A DNA stretch of 64,000 nucleotides from Candidatus Acetothermia bacterium JdFR-48 (GCA_002011425.1 MTNJ01000036.1:1-64000); one strand, 5' to 3'. Numbered from the stretch's first letter, positions 1 to 8,883 are shown. The notes: generated by a model not told the origin, from the letters alone. Program-made: numbers and translations.

Positions 1-1345
1 CCGCCCGCCATAACTGGTCGGAAAGCCTCCCGAGGCGCTGGATCGGCTCGTCGATGAACCCCAACTGCTCCATCAGCTCCTCGCAATAGAAGGCCCAGCC
101 CTCGACGAAGAGAGACGAGAGGAACCCGGCAAGCTTCCGGGGGAGCTCCCCCACGCGATTGGCATTACAGAGCTGGAGGTGGTGCCCCGGGTAGGCCTCG
201 TGCAGAGCGGTCACCGGAATCTTGGCCCAGTGGTGGCCCCGGAGCTTCTCCCGCTTTACCTCCTCGGGGGCATCTGGCGGGACGGGAGTAACGAGGAAGA
301 TCCCCTCCTGGACCGCCTCCAGGGGCCCCGGGGGCATGTAGGCAGCGTAAGGGATCACCGGGGCCAAAAACGGCGGGGTGGGCTCGATCCGCAACCGTTC
401 TCCCTCGGGGATGGAGACGATCTTCTTCTCGACCACGAACTGTTTGGCCCGCTCCATCTCCCGGCGGTAGGCATCGAGGAGTTCCTCGGCCGCGGGGTGG
501 TCGTCCTTGGCCTCCTCCAATATCTCCTTCGCCGACTTCCCCGGCGCGATCCCGGCGGCCACCCGCTCCATCTCCTCCCTCGTCTCCCGGAAGAGCTTCC
601 AGCCGAGTTCGTAGAGCTCGTCGGCGGAGATATCGAGCATGTGGTTCTCCCGGAGGAGCTCCTCGAACAGCTCCTTCCCCACCGCGAAGTCCCCCGCCGC
701 CCTGGGCAGGACCTCCCCCTTGAGGAACGATACGTAGGCCTCCACGGCCCGGGCCGCCTCCTTGCTCGTCGCGAGCAGGGCATCCTTGATCTCGGGAGCG
801 TGTTCCGCCAGAGCGGGGATGAGCATGGTGAAGAGGGCGATCCCCTGAGAGGCGGATTCGATGGCCACCTCACACCAGACCCGGGGCACCTCCTCGGGGA
901 CGATATTGGCCTTTCCCTCCTCGAGCACCCGGGGGACCTCCCGCAGACGTCCCAGCACGCTCTTCAACCGCTCGGGTAGGGGGGCGAAGTCCCGCACTAT
1001 AAGTGTGAAGATCCCGCCCAGGCACTCGCCGGGATAGCCCCCGGGGTCACGTTCGTACCCCCGCAGGACCTCGAAATCCCGCAGGAAAGACCTCGCGATC
1101 CCGACCATGACCTCCCGGTCCACCCGTGCCACGGGGGAGAGCTCGTCAGGGGGGAAGTGCCCTAGCTCCTCCAGGGCCTCTTTGACCAGTCCTTTCTGGC
1201 GCTCGATATCCTCTTTCGTGTGGCGTCCCAGCTTGTCGTCGTAGCGGTGGTCGCCGAGATGGGTCGCGGCCATGGGGGCCTCCTCCAACATGCGCTCGAT
1301 GAAGGCCTCCGCTCGCCGGTAGAACTTCGCGTCACTCTGCGCCAT
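1..1345 (-). CDS. DUF885 family metallo-hydrolase (3' end beyond window)
   Basis: The reading frame is open from an ATG at 1345 to the left edge, giving 448 residues of a family that is usually 550-600 long, so the C-terminus is missing. A good Shine-Dalgarno (AAAGGAGGAG) sits just upstream. The key signature is HEAYPGHH at residues 382-389, the HExxPGH zinc motif of DUF885 proteins, which resemble M2/M32-type metallopeptidases; a Glu-rich helical region precedes it. No signal peptide is evident, so it is probably cytoplasmic. Characterised relatives are few and the substrate is unknown: a peptidase or carboxypeptidase-like role is inference. It stands alone, with about 100 bases separating it from the decayed gene upstream. 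Confidence 0.85.
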   Translation of the reverse strand, partial: MAQSDAKFYRRAEAFIERMLEEAPMAATHLGDHRYDDKLGRHTKEDIERQKGLVKEALEELGHFPPDELSPVARVDREVMVGIARSFLRDFEVLRGYERDPGGYPGECLGGIFTLIVRDFAPLPERLKSVLGRLREVPRVLEEGKANIVPEEVPRVWCEVAIESASQGIALFTMLIPALAEHAPEIKDALLATSKEAARAVEAYVSFLKGEVLPRAAGDFAVGKELFEELLRENHMLDISADELYELGWKLFRETREEMERVAAGIAPGKSAKEILEEAKDDHPAAEELLDAYRREMERAKQFVVEKKIVSIPEGERLRIEPTPPFLAPVIPYAAYMPPGPLEAVQEGIFLVTPVPPDAPEEVKREKLRGHHWAKIPVTALHEAYPGHHLQLCNANRVGELPRKLAGFLSSLFVEGWAFYCEELMEQLGFIDEPIQRLGRLSDQLWRA

Positions 1346-1451
1346 GCTCTCCTCCTTTCTTTCTGCTAGTCGGATCTTCGATTGCTCACCCGCAAAGCCT
1401 TCACCTATGTTTCAGATCCACCAACTCCACCGAATTTTTTCGTAAAATACT

Positions 1452-2608
1452 TCATCGGGCTTCTCTCAACCTTTCCTCAGACTTGGGCACGAACTCCAGC
1501 CGGAAATCTTCCGGTTTGTGGCTTCCGAGTCTCTCCCATTCCTTGAAATAGCCCACGAACTCCCGATAGAGGGATTCATCGCCCCGAAGCACGATCCTTT
1601 CCGTCTCCAACGTTGTCCAACCACTTTCTAGGTCTAGAAGGCCCCACCAAAAGGCCATTTCCGTGAAAATGGCCAAGAAAAACGCGAATCCCTGTGCTCG
1701 TTCTGAGACGCCTCTGTCGCGCCAACCCTCAAATCCCGGAAACAGGGGGTATTCTTTGACTGGTTCCCTCTTCTTGAACTCATGTTGCAGAGTGAAGCCG
1801 ACCGGCTGCTCGGTTGTCAACACCCCGCGGATACTCATGAACCTGGACCAGTCGACGCATTTCCCCACGAGGCCCTTCCTTCCTCCCATATCCGGATCAG
1901 AGGATCTGCCCCCTCGGGCCCGTGTTGCAGCGGGATCAGCATAAACCCAGTGGGGGCAAGCTGTTTAGCCCAGCAGAGGGAGATGTCCGGGCAGCCAACC
2001 GTAGCCACAATGCGATCATAGGGAGCCCCCTCTGGATGCCCGAATGCGCCATCACCCATGACCATTGTAATTTGGGGGTAGCCGGCTGGGGGGAGGAGTC
2101 CACGGATCCGCTCCACAAAGTCAGGTTGGATATCAATGCTCACCACCCGACCGGACTTGCCCACCAATTCCTGCATTAACGCAGCGTTGTAGCCAGTCCC
2201 GGCGCCGATTTCCAAAACTCTCATTCCTCCTTCTAATTCCAGGAGCTCCAACATGATAGCAACAAGGGAAGGCCGGGAAGAAGAACTTGAAGGAGCAAGC
2301 TTTATGAGGATAGGTTGGTCTGAGTAGATATATTTCAATAGCTTTGGGTCAGCATTTTGAGGATCAAAGCAAACCTTGCAAAACCTCTGACCTCCACATG
2401 CATAAGGCCCTTTTTCGTCCGGAAGGTAAATCTGTTCGATGGGGCGGTGGCGAAGCGCTCGCATGAAGGCAACTTTCACCCGGGCGCTCTTTATCGCCAT
2501 TTCCTGTGTTAGCTCAGCTGCATACTTTTCCATAAGCTCTTCCAATGTGGACATCTTCTTACCCATTTCTTGTACCTGGATCGGCGAGGTTCCAAGGGAC
2601 ATCGCCAT
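1452..2608 (-). pseudogene. Protein-L-isoaspartate O-methyltransferase-like, frameshifted
   Basis: The first frame (start 2608) reads about 240 residues of a PCMT-like methyltransferase: a helical N-terminus, the SAM-binding motif VLEIGAGTGYNAALMQELVG, then the acidic strand SIDIQ and a VATVGCP-like region. In the GGAGGAAGGAAGGG tract near 1872-1888 the homologous reading switches to the next frame, which continues for about 140 residues to a stop at 1452. The first frame stops soon after 1835. Known PCMTs repair isoaspartyl residues in aged proteins and are near 210 residues; this one would be about 380, with an unrecognised C-terminal domain. Either a sequencing error in a purine run or a real mutation would explain it. 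A neighbouring gene is also decayed, which favours true decay. Confidence 0.6.
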
Positions 2609-2820
2609 TTTTTTCTCTTCTCAACCGCTAATTCCACTGTTCCATCACTTCGCAGACCTTTCGCCCCCGGGGTAGAGCCCCTGGAGAGGCAAATGACCGG
2701 TTCCCATATCAAAAACAACAAATCCGCCTGATCCAGTTCACGGAACTTGGACGCGCTTTCGAAGATCTCGGCGTAACAAGGACCAGTTCCTTAGGTTTCA
2801 TCAGCCCTCGCTCAATCGGC

Positions 2821-3252
2821 TCACGATCTAACGCCAAATCCCCCCTCCTTTATGCGCTTCCTCATATAGTAACTCTCCAGCTCAAGCAGCGGCTTCACGT
2901 CCAGACACTTCTGAATAACGCGGGCCTCGACCTCGTCCGCAGGACACCGTCGCGGGCGTAGAGTAGATGAGCCTCCCCGGATTACCACCCGGTGTGCGAG
3001 CAGAGGCGGAGCTTCGTTCAGGATCACAAGGTCGATGGCACCGGTACCGGGAGGCTCCGAGAGCCCGGCCGTCATTTTCGATCGTCGCACGGAGTGTTGT
3101 TCCCTGGGAACCCCTTCGGGCGGCAGCACCGTGATGTCGATATCGCATAGGGCGGTGCGCCCCCCGAGACGGCGGGCCCGAAGAGGTAGAAGACCCCTTA
3201 TCCCTTTCTCCTTCGCGTATTTCCTCAACCTTCGTTCGATCTCACCATTCAT
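2821..3252 (-). pseudogene. MNT-type nucleotidyltransferase remnant
   Basis: From ATG 3252 the frame carries the family hallmark AIDLVILNEAPPLLAH and ends with KPLLELESYYMRKRIKEGGF, both typical of minimal MNT nucleotidyltransferases, the antitoxin half of HEPN/MNT pairs. The catalytic GS loop is lost in this frame (it reads GLLPLRARRLGG). A neighbouring frame reads GVFYLFGPAVSGG, so one frameshift lies near 3165-3200. A second pair of shifts near 2930-2990 hides the expected LLYARDGVLRTR segment. At least three indels therefore make function unlikely. The start overlaps the end of the MFS gene by 11 bases, as in an operon. The 212 bases downstream show no intact HEPN partner. Confidence 0.6.
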
Positions 3253-4501
3253 AGGTTCCAGTATCCCCCTCTTCGACGGCCACCGCCACGGGACGGGCCT
3301 CCTCGATGCGCATAATGGCGGGCACGGCGAAGGCGAGGACCCCGAGGATAGCAACCCCCGCCCCGCCCACCAGGTACCAGAACTGCACGCCGAAGATATC
3401 GGCCAGGGGGCCGGCCATAAGGAGCGCGAGCGGCGCCATCCCCTGGGCCATGCTCGACATCAGCGAGAACACGCGCCCCTGCATCTCGGGTTCCACCGTG
3501 CTCTGGACCAGGGCCATGAAGGGCGAGTTGGCAATGGGGTTCATGAACCCGGCCAGGAAGAAGAGTCCCAGGGCTACGTGGAAGCCGCCCGGAGGGAGGA
3601 GCCCGATGGCGCCGAACCCGATCCCCATGCCGAGGACCCCGAGGAAGATCGTGTGTACCTTCTTCCGGAATCCGCCCCAGATCCCCAGGGCGAGGCCCCC
3701 GAGCACCACGCCGATCCCCCAGGCCGACTCGGCCCAGCCGAGTTCCAACGCCCCCCTGCCGAAGTAGTCCTTGATGAGGAGCGGCATCAGGGTAGCCATT
3801 GGCTGCGCGATGAAGTTGAGGAGCGCAGCGAGGCAGAGGAGCAAGAACAATCCCCTCCAGCTCCATACGTAGCGGAAGCCACCCACGAGGTCGAAAAAGT
3901 ACGTCGACCTCGTCGTGGCGGCGCGCTCGGGCTCGGGGATGGCGATGAAGAGGAGGGGGAGGACCGCGAAGATAAAGGTGAAGACATCTATCCCCATCAC
4001 CCCGTACATGGGGAGGGTCGAGACCGCGATTGCCCCCAGGGGCGGCGAGACGATGGAGAGGAGCCCCTGCATGGTTTGGTTGAGACCGGCAATGCGGGTG
4101 AGGTGTTCTCTGGGGACGAGGAGCGAGGTGGCGGCGGCCATGGCCGGCCAGTGCAGGGCCCCCGCGGCCGAGCGCAGGGCCATTACAAGATAGATGTGCC
4201 AGATCCGGATGGCGCCGGCCCAGAAGAGAAAGGCCAAAAGTCCCGCCAGTGCCGCGATCCCGCAGTCCACCCACACCATGAGCCAGCGCCGGGGGAGCCG
4301 ATCCACCAACGTGCCGGTGAAGGGACCGAGCACGATCCGGGGGAGCATGGCCACGAGCGACGCCGTGGCGAGCACCGTGGCCGAGCCCGTCTCCTGAGTG
4401 AGCCACCATACGAGTCCGAACTGGGCGATCCAACTACCGAAGAGGGATGCTTGCTGCCCCGCCCAGATCGTGAAGAACCGTGCCTTCCAATCGCCCCCCA
4501 T
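3242..4501 (-). CDS. MFS transporter (MFS_3 / EntS-like exporter)
   Basis: A 419-residue integral membrane protein with about twelve hydrophobic segments and the Major Facilitator Superfamily layout. The first-loop motif appears as GPFTGTLVDRLPRR (about residues 58-71), and an equivalent half-repeat follows the central loop. It resembles the EntS / macrolide-efflux branch (MFS_3), proton-driven exporters in the cytoplasmic membrane; the substrate cannot be read from the sequence. The ATG at 4501 lies one base after the stop of the GNAT gene, so the two are probably cotranscribed, an arrangement that often links an export pump with an acetyltransferase. The last eleven bases overlap the decayed nucleotidyltransferase. 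Confidence 0.85.
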   Translation of the reverse strand: MGGDWKARFFTIWAGQQASLFGSWIAQFGLVWWLTQETGSATVLATASLVAMLPRIVLGPFTGTLVDRLPRRWLMVWVDCGIAALAGLLAFLFWAGAIRIWHIYLVMALRSAAGALHWPAMAAATSLLVPREHLTRIAGLNQTMQGLLSIVSPPLGAIAVSTLPMYGVMGIDVFTFIFAVLPLLFIAIPEPERAATTRSTYFFDLVGGFRYVWSWRGLFLLLCLAALLNFIAQPMATLMPLLIKDYFGRGALELGWAESAWGIGVVLGGLALGIWGGFRKKVHTIFLGVLGMGIGFGAIGLLPPGGFHVALGLFFLAGFMNPIANSPFMALVQSTVEPEMQGRVFSLMSSMAQGMAPLALLMAGPLADIFGVQFWYLVGGAGVAILGVLAFAVPAIMRIEEARPVAVAVEEGDTGTYEW

Positions 4502-4502
4502 G

Positions 4503-5441
4503 TCACAACCCGCGGTACATGCCCTCCATGACGTAGAGCTGTGTGAAGCCGAGGGCCTTGCAGGCGGAGAGGAGGGGGGTGTTCCGCTCGTCCGCCTTGG
4601 TAAGGAGCCGAGGGCACCCGACCTCCCGGGCCCGCCGAAGGGCCAGGGAGAGGAGCGCCTCCTCCAAACCCACGCCGCGGTGTTCTCTCACCAGGGAGAT
4701 CCCGGCCGAGGCTGCGCCCTTCTCCCGGAACTGGGCGTTGAAAGAGTAAATCCCGACCCACTCGCCCTCGTGCACTACGGCGTACCGCTCGCGCACCCCG
4801 GGTTGGATCCGGGCGAGCGCCTGCAGGTACCACGGTGGAGTCTCCGGCACGCCGTAGACCTCCGCCGAACTGGGCTCTCGTGCGACGTGGATCACCCGTG
4901 AGGCCCGTCGATCGAAGGGGCCGATCCGCCGCAGTTCATAACCCGAAGGAAGTGCGAGTTCCTCCCCCTCCGGGGGCTCATGCTTGAAGTGGACGACGCG
5001 CTCGAACCGCACGAACCCCTCCGACTCGTAAAGGCCCTTCGCCGGGTAGTTGTCCTCGAGGACGTGGAGGATAGCCCGCTCCGCCCCCTGGGAGCGGGCG
5101 ACCTCCAGAGCGTGGGTCAACACCTTCCTGCCGTATCCCCGGCGGCGATGCTCCGGGGCCACCATCACGGTCCCGATGTACCAGGCCCGCCGCTCCCGAG
5201 TGAGGGAAACCGCGGCCACCACCTCCCCGCCCGCCTCGCCCACGTAGAAGAGGATGAAGGCCCTCCGGGTGAGGCGTTGCATCAGCTTGAGTACCCCATA
5301 GAGGCGGAGCTGTCTCCTCACGGTCCCCTCGTCGAAACCCATTGCCCCGAGTTCCCGCGGGAAGGAGCACTTATAGAGCTCGATCAACCTTTCCAGATCA
5401 GACCCGCGGAGCTCCCGTACCGAGAAGTTCCCTGTGGTCAT
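4503..5441 (-). CDS. Tandem GNAT N-acetyltransferase
   Basis: A 312-residue protein of two GNAT folds. The first (about 1-160) has the acetyl-CoA pyrophosphate loop HRRRGYGRK, preceded by GTVMVAPE. The second (about 165-312) has a weaker loop, EHRGVGLEE. GNAT enzymes move an acetyl group from acetyl-CoA to an amine; two-domain members include mycothiol synthase-like and aminoglycoside-modifying types, but nothing here fixes the substrate. I chose ATG 5441 because GGGGAG lies at ideal spacing; a GTG at 5456 is in frame but has no ribosome site. It follows the envelope operon at a short distance and precedes the MFS exporter by one base. Confidence 0.82.
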   Translation of the reverse strand: MTTGNFSVRELRGSDLERLIELYKCSFPRELGAMGFDEGTVRRQLRLYGVLKLMQRLTRRAFILFYVGEAGGEVVAAVSLTRERRAWYIGTVMVAPEHRRRGYGRKVLTHALEVARSQGAERAILHVLEDNYPAKGLYESEGFVRFERVVHFKHEPPEGEELALPSGYELRRIGPFDRRASRVIHVAREPSSAEVYGVPETPPWYLQALARIQPGVRERYAVVHEGEWVGIYSFNAQFREKGAASAGISLVREHRGVGLEEALLSLALRRAREVGCPRLLTKADERNTPLLSACKALGFTQLYVMEGMYRGL

Positions 5442-5463
5442 CGTCACTCTCCCCACGTTGGCA

Positions 5464-5946
5464 CTACCACTCCTCGAAGAACTTGCGGATCTCCTCCTTG
5501 ATGCGCTTCCCGATGTCGGAGAGGTCCCATTTCACGCGGCGCGGCCTCGTCATGAACCCCATCCAGAAGGTGAAGAGGATCGAGAGGAAAAGGAGGCCCG
5601 CCGCCTGCCAGTAGTTGAGCGGTTTCAAGAGTCCGAAGTACTCGACCACGAGCGAGTTGAAGAGTATCTGGAAGATCCAGACGGCGAGGAAAAAGAGACC
5701 GGCCTCGAGTCCGAAGAGCCCCTCCACGTCGAAGAAACTCCAGAAGGTTCGGGCGATCCCCCGGCCGCTCCACGCGAAGAGCATGATCACGAGGAACCAG
5801 AGCGTCGCCGCCTGCCAGTAGGTAATGGGCTTCAGGAGCCCGAAGTAATCCACGACGATGGAGTTGAACAGCATCTGGATTACCCACGAGAAGAAGAAAA
5901 ACGCCGCCGCCCCTCCCGGTGAGAAGGGCCCCCTGATGAGCCTCAT
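5464..5946 (-). CDS. Membrane protein with internal duplication
   Basis: A 160-residue hydrophobic protein built from two copies of one unit. Residues 27-46 and 96-115 match at 16 of 20 positions around the core YFGLLKP..YWQA, each flanked by membrane segments, giving about four transmembrane helices. The C-terminus is a charged amphipathic helix (KRIKEEIRKFFEEW). No family is recognised. It starts in an ATGA overlap with the DUF4097 gene and has a strong Shine-Dalgarno (AAAGGAGGG). As the last gene of the yhbD-bactofilin-DUF4097 group it is probably an envelope component, an inference from position only. Confidence 0.75.
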   Translation of the reverse strand: MRLIRGPFSPGGAAAFFFFSWVIQMLFNSIVVDYFGLLKPITYWQAATLWFLVIMLFAWSGRGIARTFWSFFDVEGLFGLEAGLFFLAVWIFQILFNSLVVEYFGLLKPLNYWQAAGLLFLSILFTFWMGFMTRPRRVKWDLSDIGKRIKEEIRKFFEEW

Positions 5947-6869
5947 TCGTCCCTCCTTTCACACGTCCCCTTGGCTTGGACGTGGATATCACCGCTCCCC
6001 GTCCTCACCTCGATCGCCGCGGCGGCCTCCGGGTTGCTGGAGAAGTCGCTATGCACTTCCCCGAACTCGGTCTCGGCGATCAGCCGGAACTCGGCGTCCG
6101 CTGGGAGGGCGAGGTGTACGTCCCCGGAGCCGGTGCGCAGCCGCCAGGTCTTCCCGGCGACGATGCCCGACTCCAAGCGGATGTCCCCGCTCCCCGTCCG
6201 CGCCTCCACGTCGCCCCCCACCTCCTCCAGGGCGAGGTCCCCCGAGCCGGTGGTCACGGTGAGGTCCCCGGAGATGCCCGCCGCCTCGACCTCACCGCTC
6301 CCGGTGGTGATCTCGACATCGCCCCGCACTTCGTCCACGGCCACATCGCCCGAGCCCGTCCCCACCCGGAGCTCCCCCTCGATTTCGCGGGCGTCCACGT
6401 CCCCGGAGCCGGTCTTTATCTCCACGTCACTGCCGATCCCCTCGACCTCCACGTCCCCGGAGCCGGTGCGCACGGCGAGCGGCCCGGCGATTCCCCCGAC
6501 CTCGATATCGCCGGAGCCCGTGTCTATCCGAGCCTCCGTCCCCGCAGGGACTTCTATCTCGTAGTCGATGTCGATCCCCTCGAACACCTCCCCGAGAATG
6601 CTCGGCCCGAGTTCGGCGGTGTATTTCCCCAGGTCACCGACCCGGACCTCACGTCCGTGCACTTCCACGGGGGGATTCCGCTCGATCAATTGGGCCAGGC
6701 GTTCGGCCCGGGTGTGGGGCACCGCGCGTACATAGTAGGTCCCCCGGACGCGCACCCGCCCCGCGGGACCACGCCTCACCTCCACGTCGCCCGAGCCCGC
6801 GGTCACCACGAGCTCCATCGGTTCTTCCAGGGAGACTTCCCACGCGAATTCGCCCTTTACCCGCGCCAT
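5943..6869 (-). CDS. DUF4097-like GSGD-repeat beta-helix protein
   Basis: A 308-residue protein from ATG 6869 (GAGGAGGAG ribosome site). It contains ten copies of a TGSGDVEV-like motif spaced 17-30 residues apart, the hallmark of the DUF4097/putative auto-transporter adhesin-like fold, a right-handed beta-helix with one GSGD turn per rung. No signal peptide or membrane segment is seen, so it is either cytoplasmic or held by partners. In other bacteria DUF4097 proteins are encoded next to small membrane and bactofilin genes and are thought to act in envelope-stress sensing; the exact role is unknown. It overlaps the upstream membrane protein by 13 bases. A much longer in-frame extension from 7277 lacks coding character and was not used. 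Confidence 0.85.
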   Translation of the reverse strand: MARVKGEFAWEVSLEEPMELVVTAGSGDVEVRRGPAGRVRVRGTYYVRAVPHTRAERLAQLIERNPPVEVHGREVRVGDLGKYTAELGPSILGEVFEGIDIDYEIEVPAGTEARIDTGSGDIEVGGIAGPLAVRTGSGDVEVEGIGSDVEIKTGSGDVDAREIEGELRVGTGSGDVAVDEVRGDVEITTGSGEVEAAGISGDLTVTTGSGDLALEEVGGDVEARTGSGDIRLESGIVAGKTWRLRTGSGDVHLALPADAEFRLIAETEFGEVHSDFSSNPEAAAAIEVRTGSGDIHVQAKGTCERRDE

Positions 6870-7261
6870 CGCTCCTCCTCTTCCCAAGGTTCCTCCAGCT
6901 CGTACGTCCAGCGGCGGTACGAAGTCCTCCGGCGGGCACCCCAGAGGATGAGCCGCAGCGGCCAGGTGAGCACCGAGAGGACCACGGCCACCGCCGCGGC
7001 GGCCATCGCGAGCGGCACGACGGTGAGGGCGACCCCCAGGACGAACACCACCACCGGCACGGCGATAGCGAGGCCCAGCAGGGCCGCGAAGATCCCGGCG
7101 GTGAGCCCCGCGGCACCCCCCGTGCTCGCCCACACCGCCGTCATCACCGTCCGGGTGACGAACGCCGGGAGCCAGAAGACGAGCCAGAAGGGGAGGATGA
7201 TCGCCCGCTTCACGCGACGCGCGCCGTAACGAAGCCACGCTCCCCGCGTCGCCCCCATCAT
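6857..7261 (-). CDS. Small inner-membrane protein of the bactofilin operon
   Basis: A 134-residue protein with a basic N-terminus, a hydrophobic stretch at about 20-45, a long Ala/Val-rich region at about 48-105 (two or three membrane segments) and a very acidic tail (ELEEPWEEEERWRG). It begins with ATGATG overlapping the stop of the bactofilin gene (ATGA coupling) and has GAGG seven bases upstream. I do not recognise a family. Its constant company with the bactofilin and the DUF4097 protein suggests it anchors one of them to the membrane; that is inference. Confidence 0.75.
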   Translation of the reverse strand: MMGATRGAWLRYGARRVKRAIILPFWLVFWLPAFVTRTVMTAVWASTGGAAGLTAGIFAALLGLAIAVPVVVFVLGVALTVVPLAMAAAAVAVVLSVLTWPLRLILWGARRRTSYRRWTYELEEPWEEEERWRG

Positions 7262-8013
7262 CCCCGCACCTCCTCATCCACGCGGGCGTCGGGGTCGACC
7301 TCCAGGGACTCCTCGTACTCGATGCGCTCGATGCGACTGCCGGGGCCGATGGTGACCTTCTTGCCGCGCACGAGCTTGGCCTGAGTCCCCTCTAGGTAAA
7401 CCTCGTCGCCCTCGATGGTCACCGCCTGCAAGGCCCCGGGGCGGCGGAAGAAGGAGAGGCCGAGCTCGTCCAGGAGCCCCCGGTGCCGGGTGCGCCGTAC
7501 TTCAATCACTTCGCCCCCGATCTCGCGCACGTAGCTCGTCCCCTCGAGCTTCATCTCCACCCGGTCGGCGGACAGTAGCCCCGTCACGGTGACGATCCCG
7601 GAGAGGGAGACGACCTCGGCCTCGAGGTCGCCCTCCACCTTGAGGACGCCGCCGGAGCGGAAGTAATGGGCCTTGACGTTCCCCTCAACCTTGAAGGTCC
7701 CGGAGACCCGGGCCTCCTTGGTCTGGAGCCCGGCCTCGACCTTGCATGCGCCCGAGCACTGGAAGGTCTCGGCCTCCACCGAGCCCTCGAACCTCCCGGC
7801 CCCGGAGACCACGATCTCCTTGGCCTTGGTGGTCCCCTCCACCTTCCCCGCGCCGGAGATCCGGAGCTCTTCGGCCACGAGGTCCCCCTCCACCCGGCCC
7901 GAGCCGGAGATCTTCACGGTGTGATATTCGCCCCCGGCCACCTTCCCCGCGCCGGCGATGGAGACGCTCCCCTTGCGCGGGCTCTCTCTCCTGTCTTCGT
8001 CACGGAAACCCAT
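7258..8013 (-). CDS. Bactofilin-like polymer-forming cytoskeletal protein
   Basis: A 251-residue protein. After a short charged lead come tandem strands with the pattern VSGAGKVEG/ISGAGRFEG roughly every 20 residues (about 15-150), the rungs of a bactofilin-type beta-helix. A C-terminal domain (about 165-251) repeats the pattern more loosely. Bactofilins polymerise without nucleotides and act as scaffolds at the membrane. In Bacillus the relatives YhbE and YhbF are encoded next to YhbD, as here. ATG 8013 is chosen over GTG 8019 because GGGAGG lies five bases before it. The stop overlaps the next gene's start. Confidence 0.82.
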   Translation of the reverse strand: MGFRDEDRRESPRKGSVSIAGAGKVAGGEYHTVKISGSGRVEGDLVAEELRISGAGKVEGTTKAKEIVVSGAGRFEGSVEAETFQCSGACKVEAGLQTKEARVSGTFKVEGNVKAHYFRSGGVLKVEGDLEAEVVSLSGIVTVTGLLSADRVEMKLEGTSYVREIGGEVIEVRRTRHRGLLDELGLSFFRRPGALQAVTIEGDEVYLEGTQAKLVRGKKVTIGPGSRIERIEYEESLEVDPDARVDEEVRG

Positions 8014-8015
8014 GG

Positions 8016-8648
8016 TCACCTCCCGAGTTCTCGCTTCACGCGCTCCACAAGCTTCTCGAGGTCTAAGCGCACGATGACTTTCGATTCGGGGTCCAGCCGT
8101 AGGGGCTCCCGCCCCGAGACGGCGAAGCTGATGCGCACCGATATCCCCTCCCGCTCCAGGGCCTTCTCGGCAAGGACGAGGTAGATCCCGGTGGGGGACC
8201 GGAGGTCCTCCTCGCCCCGCCGGAGGAGCTCCACCAGGAGCCGGGCTTGATGTAACTTTGTTTTGTTACGCAACGCCTCTGCCCCGGCAGCGAGCGCCAC
8301 GAGCTCCGCGAAGGTGTAGGCGCCATCCTTCCATAGGAGTTCCTTCCCCTCCATCCCGATGGCGGATATCGCAGCTGGGTCGCCGTGGGTAACCTTCTCG
8401 GGAGCCGCCTCGGGGGAGAGGAGCCGTACGAGCTCCTCCAGCGAGTGTTCCTCCTTGAGCTTCAGGATCTCCTGAATGCGCTTGATGATCTTCTCCTTGG
8501 GGAAGAAGGTCTCCTGGCCGGTGAAGGTGGAGCGGCGGATGAACCACGCCTCGGGGATCAGTCCCATCCGCTTCCAGCGGTAGAGCTGACCGTAGGAGAT
8601 CCCGGTCAGGCGCAGCACCTCCTTCTTGGAGATCAACTCCTCACTCAT
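8016..8648 (-). CDS. YhbD-family (DUF4004) DNA-binding protein
   Basis: A 210-residue protein whose first 65 residues form a MerR-like winged helix (SKKEVLRLTGISYGQLYRWK, then FFPKEKIIKRIQEIL), as in the YhbD/DUF4004 family encoded beside bactofilins in Bacillus. The middle and C-terminus (about 90-210) are helical with a YLVLAEKAL segment and no recognised ligand site. It probably regulates its own operon; a GTAACA/TGTTAC inverted repeat lies in the operon promoter. The start overlaps the preceding small gene by eight bases (ATGAGTGA), so translation is likely coupled, and the Shine-Dalgarno is weak. Confidence 0.8.
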   Translation of the reverse strand: MSEELISKKEVLRLTGISYGQLYRWKRMGLIPEAWFIRRSTFTGQETFFPKEKIIKRIQEILKLKEEHSLEELVRLLSPEAAPEKVTHGDPAAISAIGMEGKELLWKDGAYTFAELVALAAGAEALRNKTKLHQARLLVELLRRGEEDLRSPTGIYLVLAEKALEREGISVRISFAVSGREPLRLDPESKVIVRLDLEKLVERVKRELGR

Positions 8649-8844
8649 GGCCCAGGGCCCATCGCACGATTCCCTCGATCTCGGCGCGGGACAGCCCCGC
8701 CCGGCGGGCACGCGCCACGAGGCGAATGAGCTTTCGCTCTATCCAGGGCGGGGCGTTCACCGGACGTCCCCGCGGCCGCTGCCGTTCGAGGTCCTTGGCG
8801 CGTTCGATCTCCAGTGCACTCCACCACGGAACAATGGTGATCAT
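8641..8844 (-). CDS. Small basic helical protein, first gene of the envelope operon
   Basis: A 67-residue, Arg-rich, mostly helical protein with Trp residues near the N-terminus and the helix RRAGLSRAEIEGIVRWAL at the end. No family is recognised. ATG 8844 is favoured because AGGGG lies eight bases upstream; GTG 8853 is in frame. It directly follows a good promoter and overlaps the yhbD start, so it is either a real small regulator that couples into yhbD or a short leader frame. Confidence 0.5.
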   Translation of the reverse strand: MITIVPWWSALEIERAKDLERQRPRGRPVNAPPWIERKLIRLVARARRAGLSRAEIEGIVRWALGHE

Positions 8845-8883
8845 CTTCCTCACCCCTTTGCCGGGTCAGCGCCCAACAAAAGT

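Noticed and set aside
3035-4531. Long plus-strand frame of about 500 codons
   Set aside because: Antisense to the MFS transporter; composition is Pro/Gly/Glu/Arg-rich with no family features.
5976-7229. Plus-strand frame opposite the DUF4097 gene with a repetitive product
   Set aside because: Its repeats mirror the GSGD codons of the real gene on the other strand.
6870-7277. N-terminal extension of the DUF4097 frame
   Set aside because: It overlaps a better membrane-protein gene, has Arg/Gly-rich non-coding composition, and a good ribosome site marks ATG 6869.
8251-8273. Second GTAAC...GTTAC inverted repeat inside yhbD
   Set aside because: It lies within coding sequence with an 8-base spacer unlike the promoter copy; probably chance.
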